From Mycobacterium sp. 3519A (GTDB lineage: Bacteria; Actinomycetota; Actinomycetes; Mycobacteriales; Mycobacteriaceae), in NCBI RefSeq assembly GCF_900240945.1, contig NZ_OESG01000013.1, forward strand, positions 1,900,888-1,964,887: a DNA stretch of 64,000 nucleotides. Reading direction: 5' to 3'. The notes under the pieces are model-generated. The model worked only from the letters and a program-made list of their open reading frames with translations, was not told where the DNA came from and made no database searches. Positions 32,890-41,016 of the stretch are shown piece by piece. Within the stretch, counting starts at the first letter, position 1. Each line of letters starts with the position of its first letter. Made by a program: the position numbers and the translations under genes.

Positions 32890-34250
32890 CTTCATCTGAC
32901 GTGATCAACCCGGCGACCGAGGAGGTGCTGCGCACGGTCGAGCAGACTTCTGAGGCGGAAGTCGACGACGCGGTCGCGCGCGCCAAGGCGGCACAGCGAA
33001 AGTGGGCGGCGCTCGCCCCCGCCGAGCGGGCGGCGGCGCTGCGGGCGTTCGCCGCGACGGTGGACGCGCATGTGGGTGAGCTCGCGGAGTTGGAGGTCGC
33101 CAACTCCGGGCATCCGATCAGCAACGCGGAATGGGAGGCGGGCCACGTCCGCGATGTGCTGCAGTACTACTCAGCGGCACCGGAACGGTTGTCCGGCAAG
33201 CAAATTCCGGTCGCGGGCGGGCTGGACGTCACGTTCAACGAACCGCTCGGTGTCGTCGGCGTCATCACGCCGTGGAACTTCCCGATGACGATCGCATCAT
33301 GGGGTTTCGCGCCGGCGCTGGCGGCGGGCAACGCGGTGCTGGTCAAACCGGCCGAGTGGACGCCGTTGACCACTATCCGGCTCGGTGAACTCGCGGTGGA
33401 CGCCGGCCTGCCCGCCGACCTGTTCCAGGTGCTGCCCGGTAAGGGCTCGGTGGTGGGGGAGCGTTTCGTCAGCCATCCCGACGTCCGCAAGATCGTGTTC
33501 ACCGGGTCCACCGAGGTCGGCACCCGCGTGATGGCGGGCGCGGCCGCGCAAGTCAAGCGCGTCACCCTGGAGTTGGGCGGCAAGAGCGCGAACATCGTGT
33601 TCGACGACTGCGACCTGGAGAAGGCCGCGGCGACCGCGCCGTACGGTGTGTTCGACAACGCCGGGCAGGACTGCTGCGCGCGCAGCCGGATCCTGGTGCA
33701 GCGCAATGTCTACGACCGGTTCATGGAACTTCTCGAACCGGCCGTCAAGGGCGTGGTGGTCGGTGACCCGAGGAACAAGGACACCGAGATGGGGCCACTG
33801 GTGTCGAAGCCGCACTGGGAGACGGTCGCGTCCTACGTGCCCGACGATGCACCAGTGGCGTTCCGCGGTGAGGCCCCGTCAGGCGCGGGCTACTGGTTCC
33901 CGCCGACGGTGCTGACCCCGTCGCGCACCGACCGCACCGTCACCGAGGAGATCTTCGGCCCGGTGGTGACGGTGCTGCCGTTCGACGACGAGGCCGACGC
34001 GATCGCGCTGGCCAACGACACCCCGTACGGGCTGTCGGGGTCGATCTGGACCGACAATCTGTCGCGGGCGTTGCGCGTCTCGCGTGCGGTGGAATCCGGC
34101 AACCTGTCGGTGAATTCGCATTCGTCGGTGCGCTACAACACGCCGTTCGGCGGTTTCAAACAGTCGGGACTGGGCCGCGAACTCGGCCCCGACGCGCCGC
34201 TGTCCTTCACCGAAACTAAGAACGTCTTCTACGCGATCGGAGATGCCTGA
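32886..34250 (+). CDS. aldC: NAD(P)-dependent aldehyde dehydrogenase AldC
   Basis: A 454-residue ALDH-superfamily enzyme. The cofactor region VITPWNFPMTIASW and KPAEWTPLTT, the general base Glu in LELGGKSANIV and the catalytic Cys263 in NAGQDCCARS are all present, as is the C-terminal EIFGPVVTVLPF. It should oxidise an aldehyde, here plausibly a gamma-glutamylated aminoaldehyde (PuuC-like step), to the carboxylate. GTG 32886 overlaps the hydrolase stop as GTGA, and its own stop overlaps the next ATG, so the operon is translated as a coupled series. It is the orthologue, by position, of Rv2858c. Confidence 0.93.
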   Translation: MTSSDVINPATEEVLRTVEQTSEAEVDDAVARAKAAQRKWAALAPAERAAALRAFAATVDAHVGELAELEVANSGHPISNAEWEAGHVRDVLQYYSAAPERLSGKQIPVAGGLDVTFNEPLGVVGVITPWNFPMTIASWGFAPALAAGNAVLVKPAEWTPLTTIRLGELAVDAGLPADLFQVLPGKGSVVGERFVSHPDVRKIVFTGSTEVGTRVMAGAAAQVKRVTLELGGKSANIVFDDCDLEKAAATAPYGVFDNAGQDCCARSRILVQRNVYDRFMELLEPAVKGVVVGDPRNKDTEMGPLVSKPHWETVASYVPDDAPVAFRGEAPSGAGYWFPPTVLTPSRTDRTVTEEIFGPVVTVLPFDDEADAIALANDTPYGLSGSIWTDNLSRALRVSRAVESGNLSVNSHSSVRYNTPFGGFKQSGLGRELGPDAPLSFTETKNVFYAIGDA

Positions 34251-35023
34251 TGGACCTGACCCAACGACTGGCCGGCAAGGTCGCGGTCATCACCGGCGGC
34301 GCCAGCGGTATCGGATTGGCCACCGGGCGGCGCATGCACGCCGAGGGCGCGACGATCGTAGTCGGGGACATCGATCCGACGGCGGGTAAGGCCGCGGCGG
34401 ACGAACTCGACGGATTGTTTGTCCCCGTTGACGTTTCCGACGAAGCGGCGGTCGACAACCTGTTCGACACGGCCGCCGACACCTACGGCTCCGTCGACAT
34501 CGCGTTCAACAACGCGGGCATCTCCCCGCCCGAGGACGACGTCATCGAGACGACCGAATTGCCTGCCTGGCAGAAGGTGCAGGACATCAACCTCAAGTCG
34601 GTGTACCTGTCCTGCCGGGCGGCGCTGCGGCACATGGTGCCCGCCAAGAAGGGTTCGATCATCAACACCGCGTCGTTCGTGGCGGTGATGGGCTCGGCGA
34701 CATCGCAAATCTCCTATACGGCGTCCAAGGGCGGCGTGCTGGCGATGTCACGTGAGCTCGGAGTCCAGTACGCGCGCAGCGGTATTCGCGTCAACGCGCT
34801 GTGCCCGGGGCCGGTCAACACCCCGCTGCTGCAGGAGTTGTTCGCCAAGGATCCCGAGCGCGCCGCACGACGTCTGGTGCACGTGCCGATGGGCCGGTTC
34901 GCTGAACCCGAGGAACTCGCCGCGGCGGTGGCGTTTTTGGCAAGCGACGACTCGTCGTTCATCACCGGTGCCACCTTCCTGGTCGACGGCGGCATCAGTG
35001 GCCACTACGTGACGCCGATGTGA
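34250..35023 (+). CDS. Short-chain dehydrogenase/reductase (Rv2857c-like)
   Basis: A 257-residue classical SDR: cofactor motif TGGASGIG, Asp at the end of the second strand (VVGDID) favouring NAD, NNAG, catalytic Ser in NTASFVAVMGS, YTASK, and C-terminal GATFLVDGG. In the operon glnA4-hydrolase-aldC-SDR it could oxidise the alcohol group of a gamma-glutamylated amino alcohol to the aldehyde that AldC then uses. This would replace the PuuB oxidase of the E. coli putrescine pathway. That role is inference; the fold and motifs are certain. Confidence 0.92.
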   Translation: MDLTQRLAGKVAVITGGASGIGLATGRRMHAEGATIVVGDIDPTAGKAAADELDGLFVPVDVSDEAAVDNLFDTAADTYGSVDIAFNNAGISPPEDDVIETTELPAWQKVQDINLKSVYLSCRAALRHMVPAKKGSIINTASFVAVMGSATSQISYTASKGGVLAMSRELGVQYARSGIRVNALCPGPVNTPLLQELFAKDPERAARRLVHVPMGRFAEPEELAAAVAFLASDDSSFITGATFLVDGGISGHYVTPM

Positions 35024-35742
35024 TGTCGGTCGACCCGGACGTTCCGCTGGCGAGTGAGGCATTGCTGCGTCCGGTGCGGCCCGGGAATCCGTTCGAGGAC
35101 ACCGTGGAACGGCTGCTGCAGACCATCAGGCTCGGTGTGCTGCAGCCCGGCGAATCGCTGCCGCCCGAACGGGAACTGGCGGCCAAGCTCGGCGTCAGTC
35201 GCGACACGGTGCGCGAAGCCATCAAATCGCTGGCCGACGCCGGGTACCTGGTGTCGCGGCGCGGCCGATATGGCGGCACGTTTTTGGCCGACGAACTGCC
35301 ACGGCACACCGACGCCCCGCGCGTCTCCCGCGAGGAGATCGACGACGCGCTGCGCCTGCGCGAGATCCTCGAGGTGGGCGCCGCGCGGATGGCGGCCAGT
35401 CGCACGCTGACCGCCGCGGAACGGGAGGTGCTGTGGTCGCGGCTGTCCGATGTGCGCGGCGCGCCGCCGGACGACTATCGGCGGCTGGACTCTCGGCTGC
35501 ATCTGGCCATCGCTGAGGCGGCCGGTTCGCCGTCGCTGGTTCCGCTGGTGGCCGAGAACCGGATGCGGCTCAACGCGTTGCTCGACCAGATTCCGTTGTT
35601 GCCGCGCAACATCGCGCACTCCGACGAACAGCATGAGGCCATCGTGGTCGCAATCCTCGCCGCCGATGCCGACGGTGCGGCTGCGGCGATGCGGGCACAC
35701 GTCGCGGGTTCGGCCGCGCTGCTGCACGGCTTCCTGGACTGA
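35023..35742 (+). CDS. FadR-type GntR regulator (FCD domain)
   Basis: A 239-residue regulator. The N-terminal winged helix is ESLPPERELAAKLGVSRDTVREAIKSL with wing YLVSRRGRYGGTF. The C-terminal helical FCD domain has the metal/ligand pattern with DSRLHLAIAEAAGS and HSDEQHEAIVVAI. ATG 35023 overlaps the SDR stop (TGATG), so it is the fifth gene of the glnA4 operon and probably its autoregulator. GTG 35020 one codon earlier is an alternative. A hairpin follows before the convergent ROK gene. Confidence 0.9.
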   Translation: MSVDPDVPLASEALLRPVRPGNPFEDTVERLLQTIRLGVLQPGESLPPERELAAKLGVSRDTVREAIKSLADAGYLVSRRGRYGGTFLADELPRHTDAPRVSREEIDDALRLREILEVGAARMAASRTLTAAEREVLWSRLSDVRGAPPDDYRRLDSRLHLAIAEAAGSPSLVPLVAENRMRLNALLDQIPLLPRNIAHSDEQHEAIVVAILAADADGAAAAMRAHVAGSAALLHGFLD

Positions 35743-35747
35743 CTGGG

Positions 35748-35768
35748 CGCGAGCCCGGTCTGCTCGCG
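35748..35768. terminator. Short hairpin between convergent genes, partial copy of the cob-type repeat
   Basis: CGCGAGC (35748-35754) pairs perfectly with GCTCGCG (35762-35768) over a 7-base loop. The sequence GTCTGCTCGCGAG (35758-35770) is identical to 13 bases of the right arm of the cobB-proximal palindrome and its flank. Its place between convergent gene ends suits a bidirectional terminator, though no T-run follows. Confidence 0.5.
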
Positions 35769-35779
35769 AGGGACGGGGG

Positions 35780-36991
35780 TCAGGCCTCGCTTGCTGTTCG
35801 CCGCACGACGCGGTCGAAGACCAGATCCCATGCGGAGTCCTTGGCCGATGCGATGGCGCCGACAAGCACGGCGTCCTCGCCGAGATGCCCGCCGACGATA
35901 TCGGGCACGACCGGAATGGTGGTTGCCAATTCGCGGCGGATCGGCTCGGCCAGCAGGTCTGCATTGAGTCCGATGCCGCCTGCCAACACGATCACGCCAG
36001 GGTCCAGCACGGCGGTGACGATCGAAACCACCTGTGCGAGTTTGGCAGCCTCGTCAGCGACGACGCGCAGAGCCAGCTCATCGCCTCGTCTTGCAAGGTC
36101 GAAGACCGCCTTCGCCGACCGCACGTCGCGCAGTCCGGCGTCGTTGGCGGCCGAAACCACCGCCTCGGCGGCCGCCGCGGTCTCCACAGGCCCCGGGCGG
36201 TGTTGGGCTACTCCGGCGGGCACCCGGTCGAACGGCAGATCGGCGATCTCGCCCGCCGCGCCGTGCGCACCGCGGAAGAGGTTGCCGTTGAGCAGCACAC
36301 CCATCCCGATGCCGGTGCCGACGGTCAGACACGCGACCACGTCGACGCCCTGTGCCGCACCGCGGGCGTGCTCGCCGACCACGGTGAGATTCGCGTCGTT
36401 CTCGACAATCACTTCCGAACCACCGGCGCTCAGTGCTTCGACCAACTCACCGAGCAACCCCCTGCGCTCCCAGCCTGGCAGGTTCGGCGCGCGGTGTACC
36501 GAACCTGTCGCAGGATCCGGAATCCCTGGTGTACCAACCACACTCACCACGATGTCGCCCGGTTTCAGCCCGGCTTCGGTGATGGCGTGTTCGACCGATG
36601 TGCACGCGGTGCGCAGCAGCGCGGTGCCTGAGCGACTCCTGTTCGGCTGGTCGACGCGGCTCACGACGGACCCGTCGAGGTCTGCGACCGCAACGCGGAT
36701 CATCCGGCGTCCGATGTCGACACCGACGATGTGCCCCGCGTCAGGGGCGGTTCGATAGATGACCGCGGCGCGGCCAGGCCCTGATGCGCTCCGACCGATC
36801 GCGCGCACCAGGCCGTGCTGCTCCAAGTCCAGCAACGCTTGGCCCACTGTGGGTTTCGACAGTCCGGTGTCGTTGGCGATCTGAGGTCGGGTGGCCTCGC
36901 CGTACATACGGAGCCGCTCCAGCACCAGTCGCTGGTTCAGCGCGCGCATGCTCGCCGGTGTCCCCGCCTGCGGCGCTACGTGACCCACCAC
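35780..36991 (-). CDS. ROK-family transcriptional regulator
   Basis: A 403-residue NagC/XylR-type protein. An N-terminal winged helix (ATRPQIANDTGLSKPTVGQALLDLEQHGL, about 30-80) is fused to a ROK sugar-kinase-like domain (VGVDIGRRMIRVAVADLDGS, VENDANLTVVGEHARG, LTVGTGIGMGVLLNG). The usual zinc motif with several Cys residues after the ENDAN region is not evident: the segment GEIADLPFDRVPAGVAQHRPG has no cysteines. This is a departure from sugar-kinase ROK members and suggests a pure regulator. The start could be GTG 36991 or ATG 36949. It is divergent from an APC permease, and a near-perfect palindrome lies in the gap. Confidence 0.88.
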   Translation of the reverse strand: MVGHVAPQAGTPASMRALNQRLVLERLRMYGEATRPQIANDTGLSKPTVGQALLDLEQHGLVRAIGRSASGPGRAAVIYRTAPDAGHIVGVDIGRRMIRVAVADLDGSVVSRVDQPNRSRSGTALLRTACTSVEHAITEAGLKPGDIVVSVVGTPGIPDPATGSVHRAPNLPGWERRGLLGELVEALSAGGSEVIVENDANLTVVGEHARGAAQGVDVVACLTVGTGIGMGVLLNGNLFRGAHGAAGEIADLPFDRVPAGVAQHRPGPVETAAAAEAVVSAANDAGLRDVRSAKAVFDLARRGDELALRVVADEAAKLAQVVSIVTAVLDPGVIVLAGGIGLNADLLAEPIRRELATTIPVVPDIVGGHLGEDAVLVGAIASAKDSAWDLVFDRVVRRTASEA

Positions 36992-37056
36992 CGTGTCCGT
37001 CTCCGTTCCAGTCGCAGGGAATTTACACACCGACGCTTCCAGACGCGGCGATTCTA

Positions 37057-37077
37057 TGTTAAGAAACTTTCCTAACA
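37057..37077. promoter_or_regulatory. ROK-type operator palindrome
   Basis: A 21-base palindrome centred on C37067, with left half TGTTAaGAAA and right half TTTCcTAACA; nine of ten symmetric pairs match. Its TTAgGAAA...TTTCcTAA character resembles operators of NagC/XylR-type regulators. It lies between the divergent ROK gene and the APC permease and ends 4 bp before the permease Shine-Dalgarno AAGGAGG, so binding should block permease expression. Confidence 0.8.
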
Positions 37078-37092
37078 AACCAAGGAGGCGTC

Positions 37093-38502
37093 GTGAGTTC
37101 CCCATCCCTCAGCTCAGCGGCGGTGTCCGGGCAGCCCGCGCTCGAACGCAAGATCGGCCCGGTGCAGGCCACAGCCATCAACATGACGCAGATGTGTGGC
37201 ATCGGCCCGTTCGTCACCATTCCCGCAATGGTCGCGACGTTCGGTGGACCCGAGGCGATGTTCGGATGGATCATCGGCGCGATCCTGGCGCTCGCCGACG
37301 GCCTGATCTGGGCCGAACTCGGCGCGGCCATGCCCGGTGCCGGCGGTACCTACATCTACCTGCGCGAGGCGTTTCAGTACCGCACTGGTCGGCTGATGCC
37401 TTTCCTCTTCGTCTGGAGCGCAGTGCTTTTCATCCCGCTGATCATGTCGACAGGCGTGATCGGGTTGGTGCAGTACCTGGGCTACCTCATCCCTGGCGTG
37501 ACCGACGCCGACGGCAACACCGGTCTGGGGAAGATCATCGGAATCGGCATCACGCTGGTGATCATGGTGGCGTTGTTCCGCAAGATCGGGCAGATCGGCA
37601 AGCTGACCACGGTGCTGTTCGTCATCATGCTGATCGCGGTGCTCAGCACGATCGTCGCCGCGTTCACCCACTTCGACGGCGCGCAGGCGTTCGCGTTCAC
37701 GCCGGGGGCGTTCGGGAGTCACGGCACGTTCTGGGCGGGTCTCGGCGCGGGCCTGATCATCGCGATCTACGACTACCTCGGGTACAACACCACGGCGTAT
37801 CTCGGTGCCGAGGTGCGCGATCCGGGCCGCACCATCCCGCGCTCGATTGTGTTCTCGATCGTCGGCATCATGAGCCTGTATTTCCTGCTGCAGGTCGGCG
37901 TGCTGGGTTCCGTTCCGCTCGAGGAGTTGAAGACCGCGACCTCGGTCGCGTCCACGGTGCTGGAGCAGGCCTGGGGATCGGGCACCGCGCAGGTGATCAC
38001 CGTGCTGATCGTGGTGGCTGCCATCGGTTCTGTGTTCGCCGGACTGCTCGGCGGGTCGCGCGTCCCGTTGGAAGCCGCCCGCGACAAGGTGTTCCTGCCG
38101 GTCTATGGCGAACTGCACGCCAAACTGAAGCTACCGACCGCCGGCGTGCTGACGATGGGCGTGATCACGATGATCGGCTCGCTGTTCACATTGACCACCA
38201 TCATCAACGCGGCGGTGGCGACGCTGGTCATCATTCAGTCGTTGGCGCAGGTGGCGGCAATCATCGTGTTGCGTCGTCGGCAGCCGAATCTCGTACGCCC
38301 GTACCGCCAATGGCTGTACCCGGTGCCGACCGTCGTCGCGCTGATCGGGTGGGTGTACATCTATGTGTCGGCCAGCTGGCTGTCGATCGGCCTGTCCGTA
38401 GGCTGGATTGCTCTGGGCGCCATCGCATTCCTCATCTACGCCAGGGCCGAGCACACGTGGCCGTTCGGGCCGAAGGAGATCAAGGAAGCCTTCGCCTCGT
38501 AG
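37093..38502 (+). CDS. APC-superfamily amino acid permease
   Basis: A 469-residue transporter with about twelve membrane segments. The N-terminal QATAINMTQMCGIGPFVTIP and the following PGAGGTYIYLREAF are typical APC signatures, and YDYLGYNTTAYLGAEVRDPGRTIPRS is the conserved mid-segment. It starts with GTG 12 bp downstream of the 3' end of the AAGGAGG region and is separated from the divergent ROK regulator by one strong operator. ROK proteins normally sense sugars or amino sugars, so the substrate could be an amino-sugar-like compound; this is speculative. It ends 7 bp from a convergent small gene. Confidence 0.9.
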   Translation: MSSPSLSSAAVSGQPALERKIGPVQATAINMTQMCGIGPFVTIPAMVATFGGPEAMFGWIIGAILALADGLIWAELGAAMPGAGGTYIYLREAFQYRTGRLMPFLFVWSAVLFIPLIMSTGVIGLVQYLGYLIPGVTDADGNTGLGKIIGIGITLVIMVALFRKIGQIGKLTTVLFVIMLIAVLSTIVAAFTHFDGAQAFAFTPGAFGSHGTFWAGLGAGLIIAIYDYLGYNTTAYLGAEVRDPGRTIPRSIVFSIVGIMSLYFLLQVGVLGSVPLEELKTATSVASTVLEQAWGSGTAQVITVLIVVAAIGSVFAGLLGGSRVPLEAARDKVFLPVYGELHAKLKLPTAGVLTMGVITMIGSLFTLTTIINAAVATLVIIQSLAQVAAIIVLRRRQPNLVRPYRQWLYPVPTVVALIGWVYIYVSASWLSIGLSVGWIALGAIAFLIYARAEHTWPFGPKEIKEAFAS

Positions 38503-38509
38503 CGGTGTG

Positions 38510-38758
38510 CTAGGGCGCAGCGGAGAGGCTGCCGTCGGGCTCGACATGCACGGTGCCGGTCTCGTGGCTGCCCGGCGTCTCCGGCATCACATGTCGCCCT
38601 TCTGGGGCGCGGCGCCGCAGGACGTACAGCAGACCCCCGAGCGCCAGCACACCGGAGACGATCGCCGCAGGCCACATCAGAACCTCGGCCAGCCAGACGC
38701 GCCGCTGAATCCTGACCATCCGCCGTGGCGCATCTCGCAGCCGGGCCAACTTGTTCAT
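38510..38758 (-). CDS. Small single-span membrane protein
   Basis: An 82-residue protein starting MNKLARLRDAPRRMVRIQRR, strongly basic, then a hydrophobic span from about residue 23 to 46 (WLAEVLMWPAAIVSGVLALG followed by GLLYVL), the stop-transfer RRR and a hydrophilic C-terminal tail of about 30 residues. The composition is that of a real membrane protein rather than an antisense shadow. No family is recognised. It is convergent with the APC permease (7 bp gap) and starts 114 bp upstream of the sensor kinase start on the other strand. Confidence 0.55.
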   Translation of the reverse strand: MNKLARLRDAPRRMVRIQRRVWLAEVLMWPAAIVSGVLALGGLLYVLRRRAPEGRHVMPETPGSHETGTVHVEPDGSLSAAP

Positions 38759-38872
38759 GCACCTGATATGCCCGGCCAGGGGTCGGTGAAAACGCGAACA
38801 CCGTCGCGAATCCGACGTTCCGCGGCGTTGTCCAGTGAATGGATTCCGGGCCGCTTCGGCGTTAATCAAGAT

Positions 38873-40357
38873 GTGGGTGAGTCGCAACGCCCCGACGTTC
38901 CTTCTCCGGAAGGCAGTTCGCCCTGGCTGGTCAGCCTGTTCGAGCTTTCGCCAGATCTGATGTGCCTTGGTATCGATGGCTACTTCAGATTGGTGAATCC
39001 GGCATTCGAGCGAACGTTGGGGCACAGGATGGAGGACTTCCTCTCGCGCCCGATGCTCGATTTCGTCCACCCCGACGACGTGGAGCGCACACGCGCTGCG
39101 TTCACGGTGCTTGCGCGCGGGGATGAATTGCGCCAGTTCGAGAATCGCTGCATCTGCCGGGACGGTTCCGTTCGTTGGCTGCAGTGGAACTGCCGCCCTC
39201 AGCCCGACGCAAACGGTCTCATCGCCGCAGCGGCCCGGGACATCACGGACAGTGTGCGACGAGTGGAGCAGGCCGCGTTGCGCAAGGTCGCGACGGTCGT
39301 GGCGCATGGCGCCGCCCCGGGCGAGGTATTCATCACCGTGGCGGCCGAGATCGCGGACTTGCTAGGCGCCGACTTGACACTGGTAGGCCGCTACGAACTC
39401 GACGCATCATTCACCTACCTCGCCGCCGGCGGAAGCGTGCAGGCGCCGTCGCTGCTGAAGGATCGGCTGAAGTTGGGAGGCGAGAACCTCGCGACGAAGA
39501 TCAGAGATAGCGGCAGGCCGGAGTGGATGAGCTACGCCAACGCGAGCGGGCCGATCGCGGGGTTCGCCCACCGAAACGGGTTGCGAAGCGCAGTGGGGAC
39601 GCCGATCCTCGTGGACGGCCGGATTTGGGGCGCGATGTTCGCCTGCTGGACACAACACCGTGAAATCCCGACGGAGACGATGGAACGGCTGTCCCAGATC
39701 ACCGAGTTGGTCGCCGCAGCTATCGTGAACGCCCAGACGCGCGCTGCCCTGATCGAATCCCGGGCGCGCGTAGTCGCTGCAGGAGATGCCAGTAGGCGTC
39801 GGATCGAGCGCGACCTTCACGACGGTGCACAGCAACGGCTGGTGGCCCTGGCCCTCAAGATGCGCTCGCACGAAGCCGAGGTCCCACCAGAGCTCACAGA
39901 CTTGTTCCGCGACGTGGCGTCCGGGCTCGAAGACGTCCTCAACGAGATCCGTGAACTATCCCGCGGTATCCACCCCGTCGCGCTGTCACGTGCGGGGCTG
40001 GCATCGGCGTTGCGGACGCTCGGAGACCGCGCCCCGCTGCCAGTCGAAGTCGCCGTGCGGATCTCCAAACGTCCTGCGGAGCGAATTGAGATCGCGGTCT
40101 ATTACGTTGTCGCTGAAGCGCTGACGAACGTCGCCAAACATGCGCAGGCTGCGCGCGCCGTCGTCGAGGTGGACGGGACTGATGGACTCATCCGCGCCGT
40201 CGTATCAGACGACGGCATCGGCGGAGCCGATTTATCCCGAGGCTCAGGACTTCTCGGCCTCCGCGATCGCGTCGAGGCACTGAACGGGACCATGACGGTG
40301 AGCAGTTCGCCATCGGGTACGACGCTGGTCGTCGAACTTCCGACGGCCGGCGACTGA
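38873..40357 (+). CDS. Sensor histidine kinase (PAS-GAF-HisKA_3), orphan
   Basis: About 494 residues. A PAS domain (LFELSPDLMCLGIDGYFRLV to DITDSVRRVE, about 15-135) is followed by a GAF domain (VATVVAHGAAPGEVFITVAA to ELVAAAIVNAQ, about 140-290). A HisKA_3 dimerisation segment RRRIERDLHDGAQQRLVAL has the phosphoacceptor His316. A NarL-type HATPase domain follows (EALTNVAKHAQA, then DDGIGGADL and GLLGLRDRVEAL). No membrane span is seen, so it should sense a cytoplasmic signal or a diffusible ligand. No response-regulator gene is adjacent. The start is uncertain; GTG 38873 just precedes the PAS domain and GTG 38786 is an alternative. Confidence 0.87.
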   Translation: MGESQRPDVPSPEGSSPWLVSLFELSPDLMCLGIDGYFRLVNPAFERTLGHRMEDFLSRPMLDFVHPDDVERTRAAFTVLARGDELRQFENRCICRDGSVRWLQWNCRPQPDANGLIAAAARDITDSVRRVEQAALRKVATVVAHGAAPGEVFITVAAEIADLLGADLTLVGRYELDASFTYLAAGGSVQAPSLLKDRLKLGGENLATKIRDSGRPEWMSYANASGPIAGFAHRNGLRSAVGTPILVDGRIWGAMFACWTQHREIPTETMERLSQITELVAAAIVNAQTRAALIESRARVVAAGDASRRRIERDLHDGAQQRLVALALKMRSHEAEVPPELTDLFRDVASGLEDVLNEIRELSRGIHPVALSRAGLASALRTLGDRAPLPVEVAVRISKRPAERIEIAVYYVVAEALTNVAKHAQAARAVVEVDGTDGLIRAVVSDDGIGGADLSRGSGLLGLRDRVEALNGTMTVSSSPSGTTLVVELPTAGD

Positions 40358-40444
40358 TCGCGGTGGGACCGATGACGGGCGAGAGGGCCTAGGCACCGCT
40401 CCGCCGTCCGATTCCCATCGCTGCAACGCGGTTACCTCGGGCAC

Positions 40445-40909
40445 CTAGTTCACCTCCGCGCTGTGCATGCCGTACGGCACGGCGCGCAGCAACGTGACGG
40501 TCAGCGTGACGCCGCTGGGCAACGTGTAGGAACACCGCTGGCCGACCCGGGCGCCCGCGATGGCCGCGCCGAGCGGCGACTGCACGGAGTACACCTCCAT
40601 ATCGCCGTATTCGGCGCCGCGGACACCGAGCAGGAACGTCTCGGTATCGCCGGTGTCGTCGTAGCGGATGGTGACGACCATGCCGGGTTCGGCGACCCCG
40701 TCGTCGGGTGGATCCTCACCGACGACCGCGTTGAGCAGCAGATCGTGAATCTGTTGGATGCGGGACTGCCAACTGCGCTTCACCGCGGCGGCGTTCTCGT
40801 CGGTGTCATCGTCGACCGATCCCGCTGACAGTTGCCGAAGGGTCGCCAGCTCGCGATGCAGGCGCTCGTAGGCCTGCGGTGAAATCCAAACACGTTGTGT
40901 CGCAGTCAT
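40445..40909 (-). CDS. GreA/GreB-family elongation factor-like protein
   Basis: A 154-residue protein with the two-part Gre layout: an N-terminal helical region (about 10-65, SPQAYERLHRELATLRQLSA then KRSWQSRIQQIHDLLLNA) and a C-terminal FKBP-like domain (VTIRYDDTGDTETFLLG, YSVQSPLGAAIAGARVGQRC). The acidic tip needed for RNA cleavage by RNA polymerase could be the DDDTDENAA segment in the N-terminal region, which is rich in Asp. It is probably an accessory Gre or Rnk-like paralogue rather than the housekeeping GreA, which is longer in its coiled coil. It is convergent with the sensor kinase. Confidence 0.8.
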   Translation of the reverse strand: MTATQRVWISPQAYERLHRELATLRQLSAGSVDDDTDENAAAVKRSWQSRIQQIHDLLLNAVVGEDPPDDGVAEPGMVVTIRYDDTGDTETFLLGVRGAEYGDMEVYSVQSPLGAAIAGARVGQRCSYTLPSGVTLTVTLLRAVPYGMHSAEVN

Positions 40910-41016
40910 TGATGACTCCTTTCCAAGATGAGAGGTTGTCGCCAGGGGCGGGCCCAGCCATCAGCGCCGCCCCTGACGACTCGCGAGCCCCTCAATGGGG
41001 GCCAGGTTCGAAATGC

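Noticed and set aside
38408..38872. N-terminal extension of the sensor kinase
   Set aside because: Most of it overlaps the permease end and the antisense small membrane protein gene and has Arg/Pro-rich shadow composition. Only the part from 38786 could be real.
40358..40444. Rho-independent terminator between the sensor kinase and the Gre-like gene
   Set aside because: GC-rich partial complementarity exists, but it needs several bulges and has no T-run. It was not listed as a feature.
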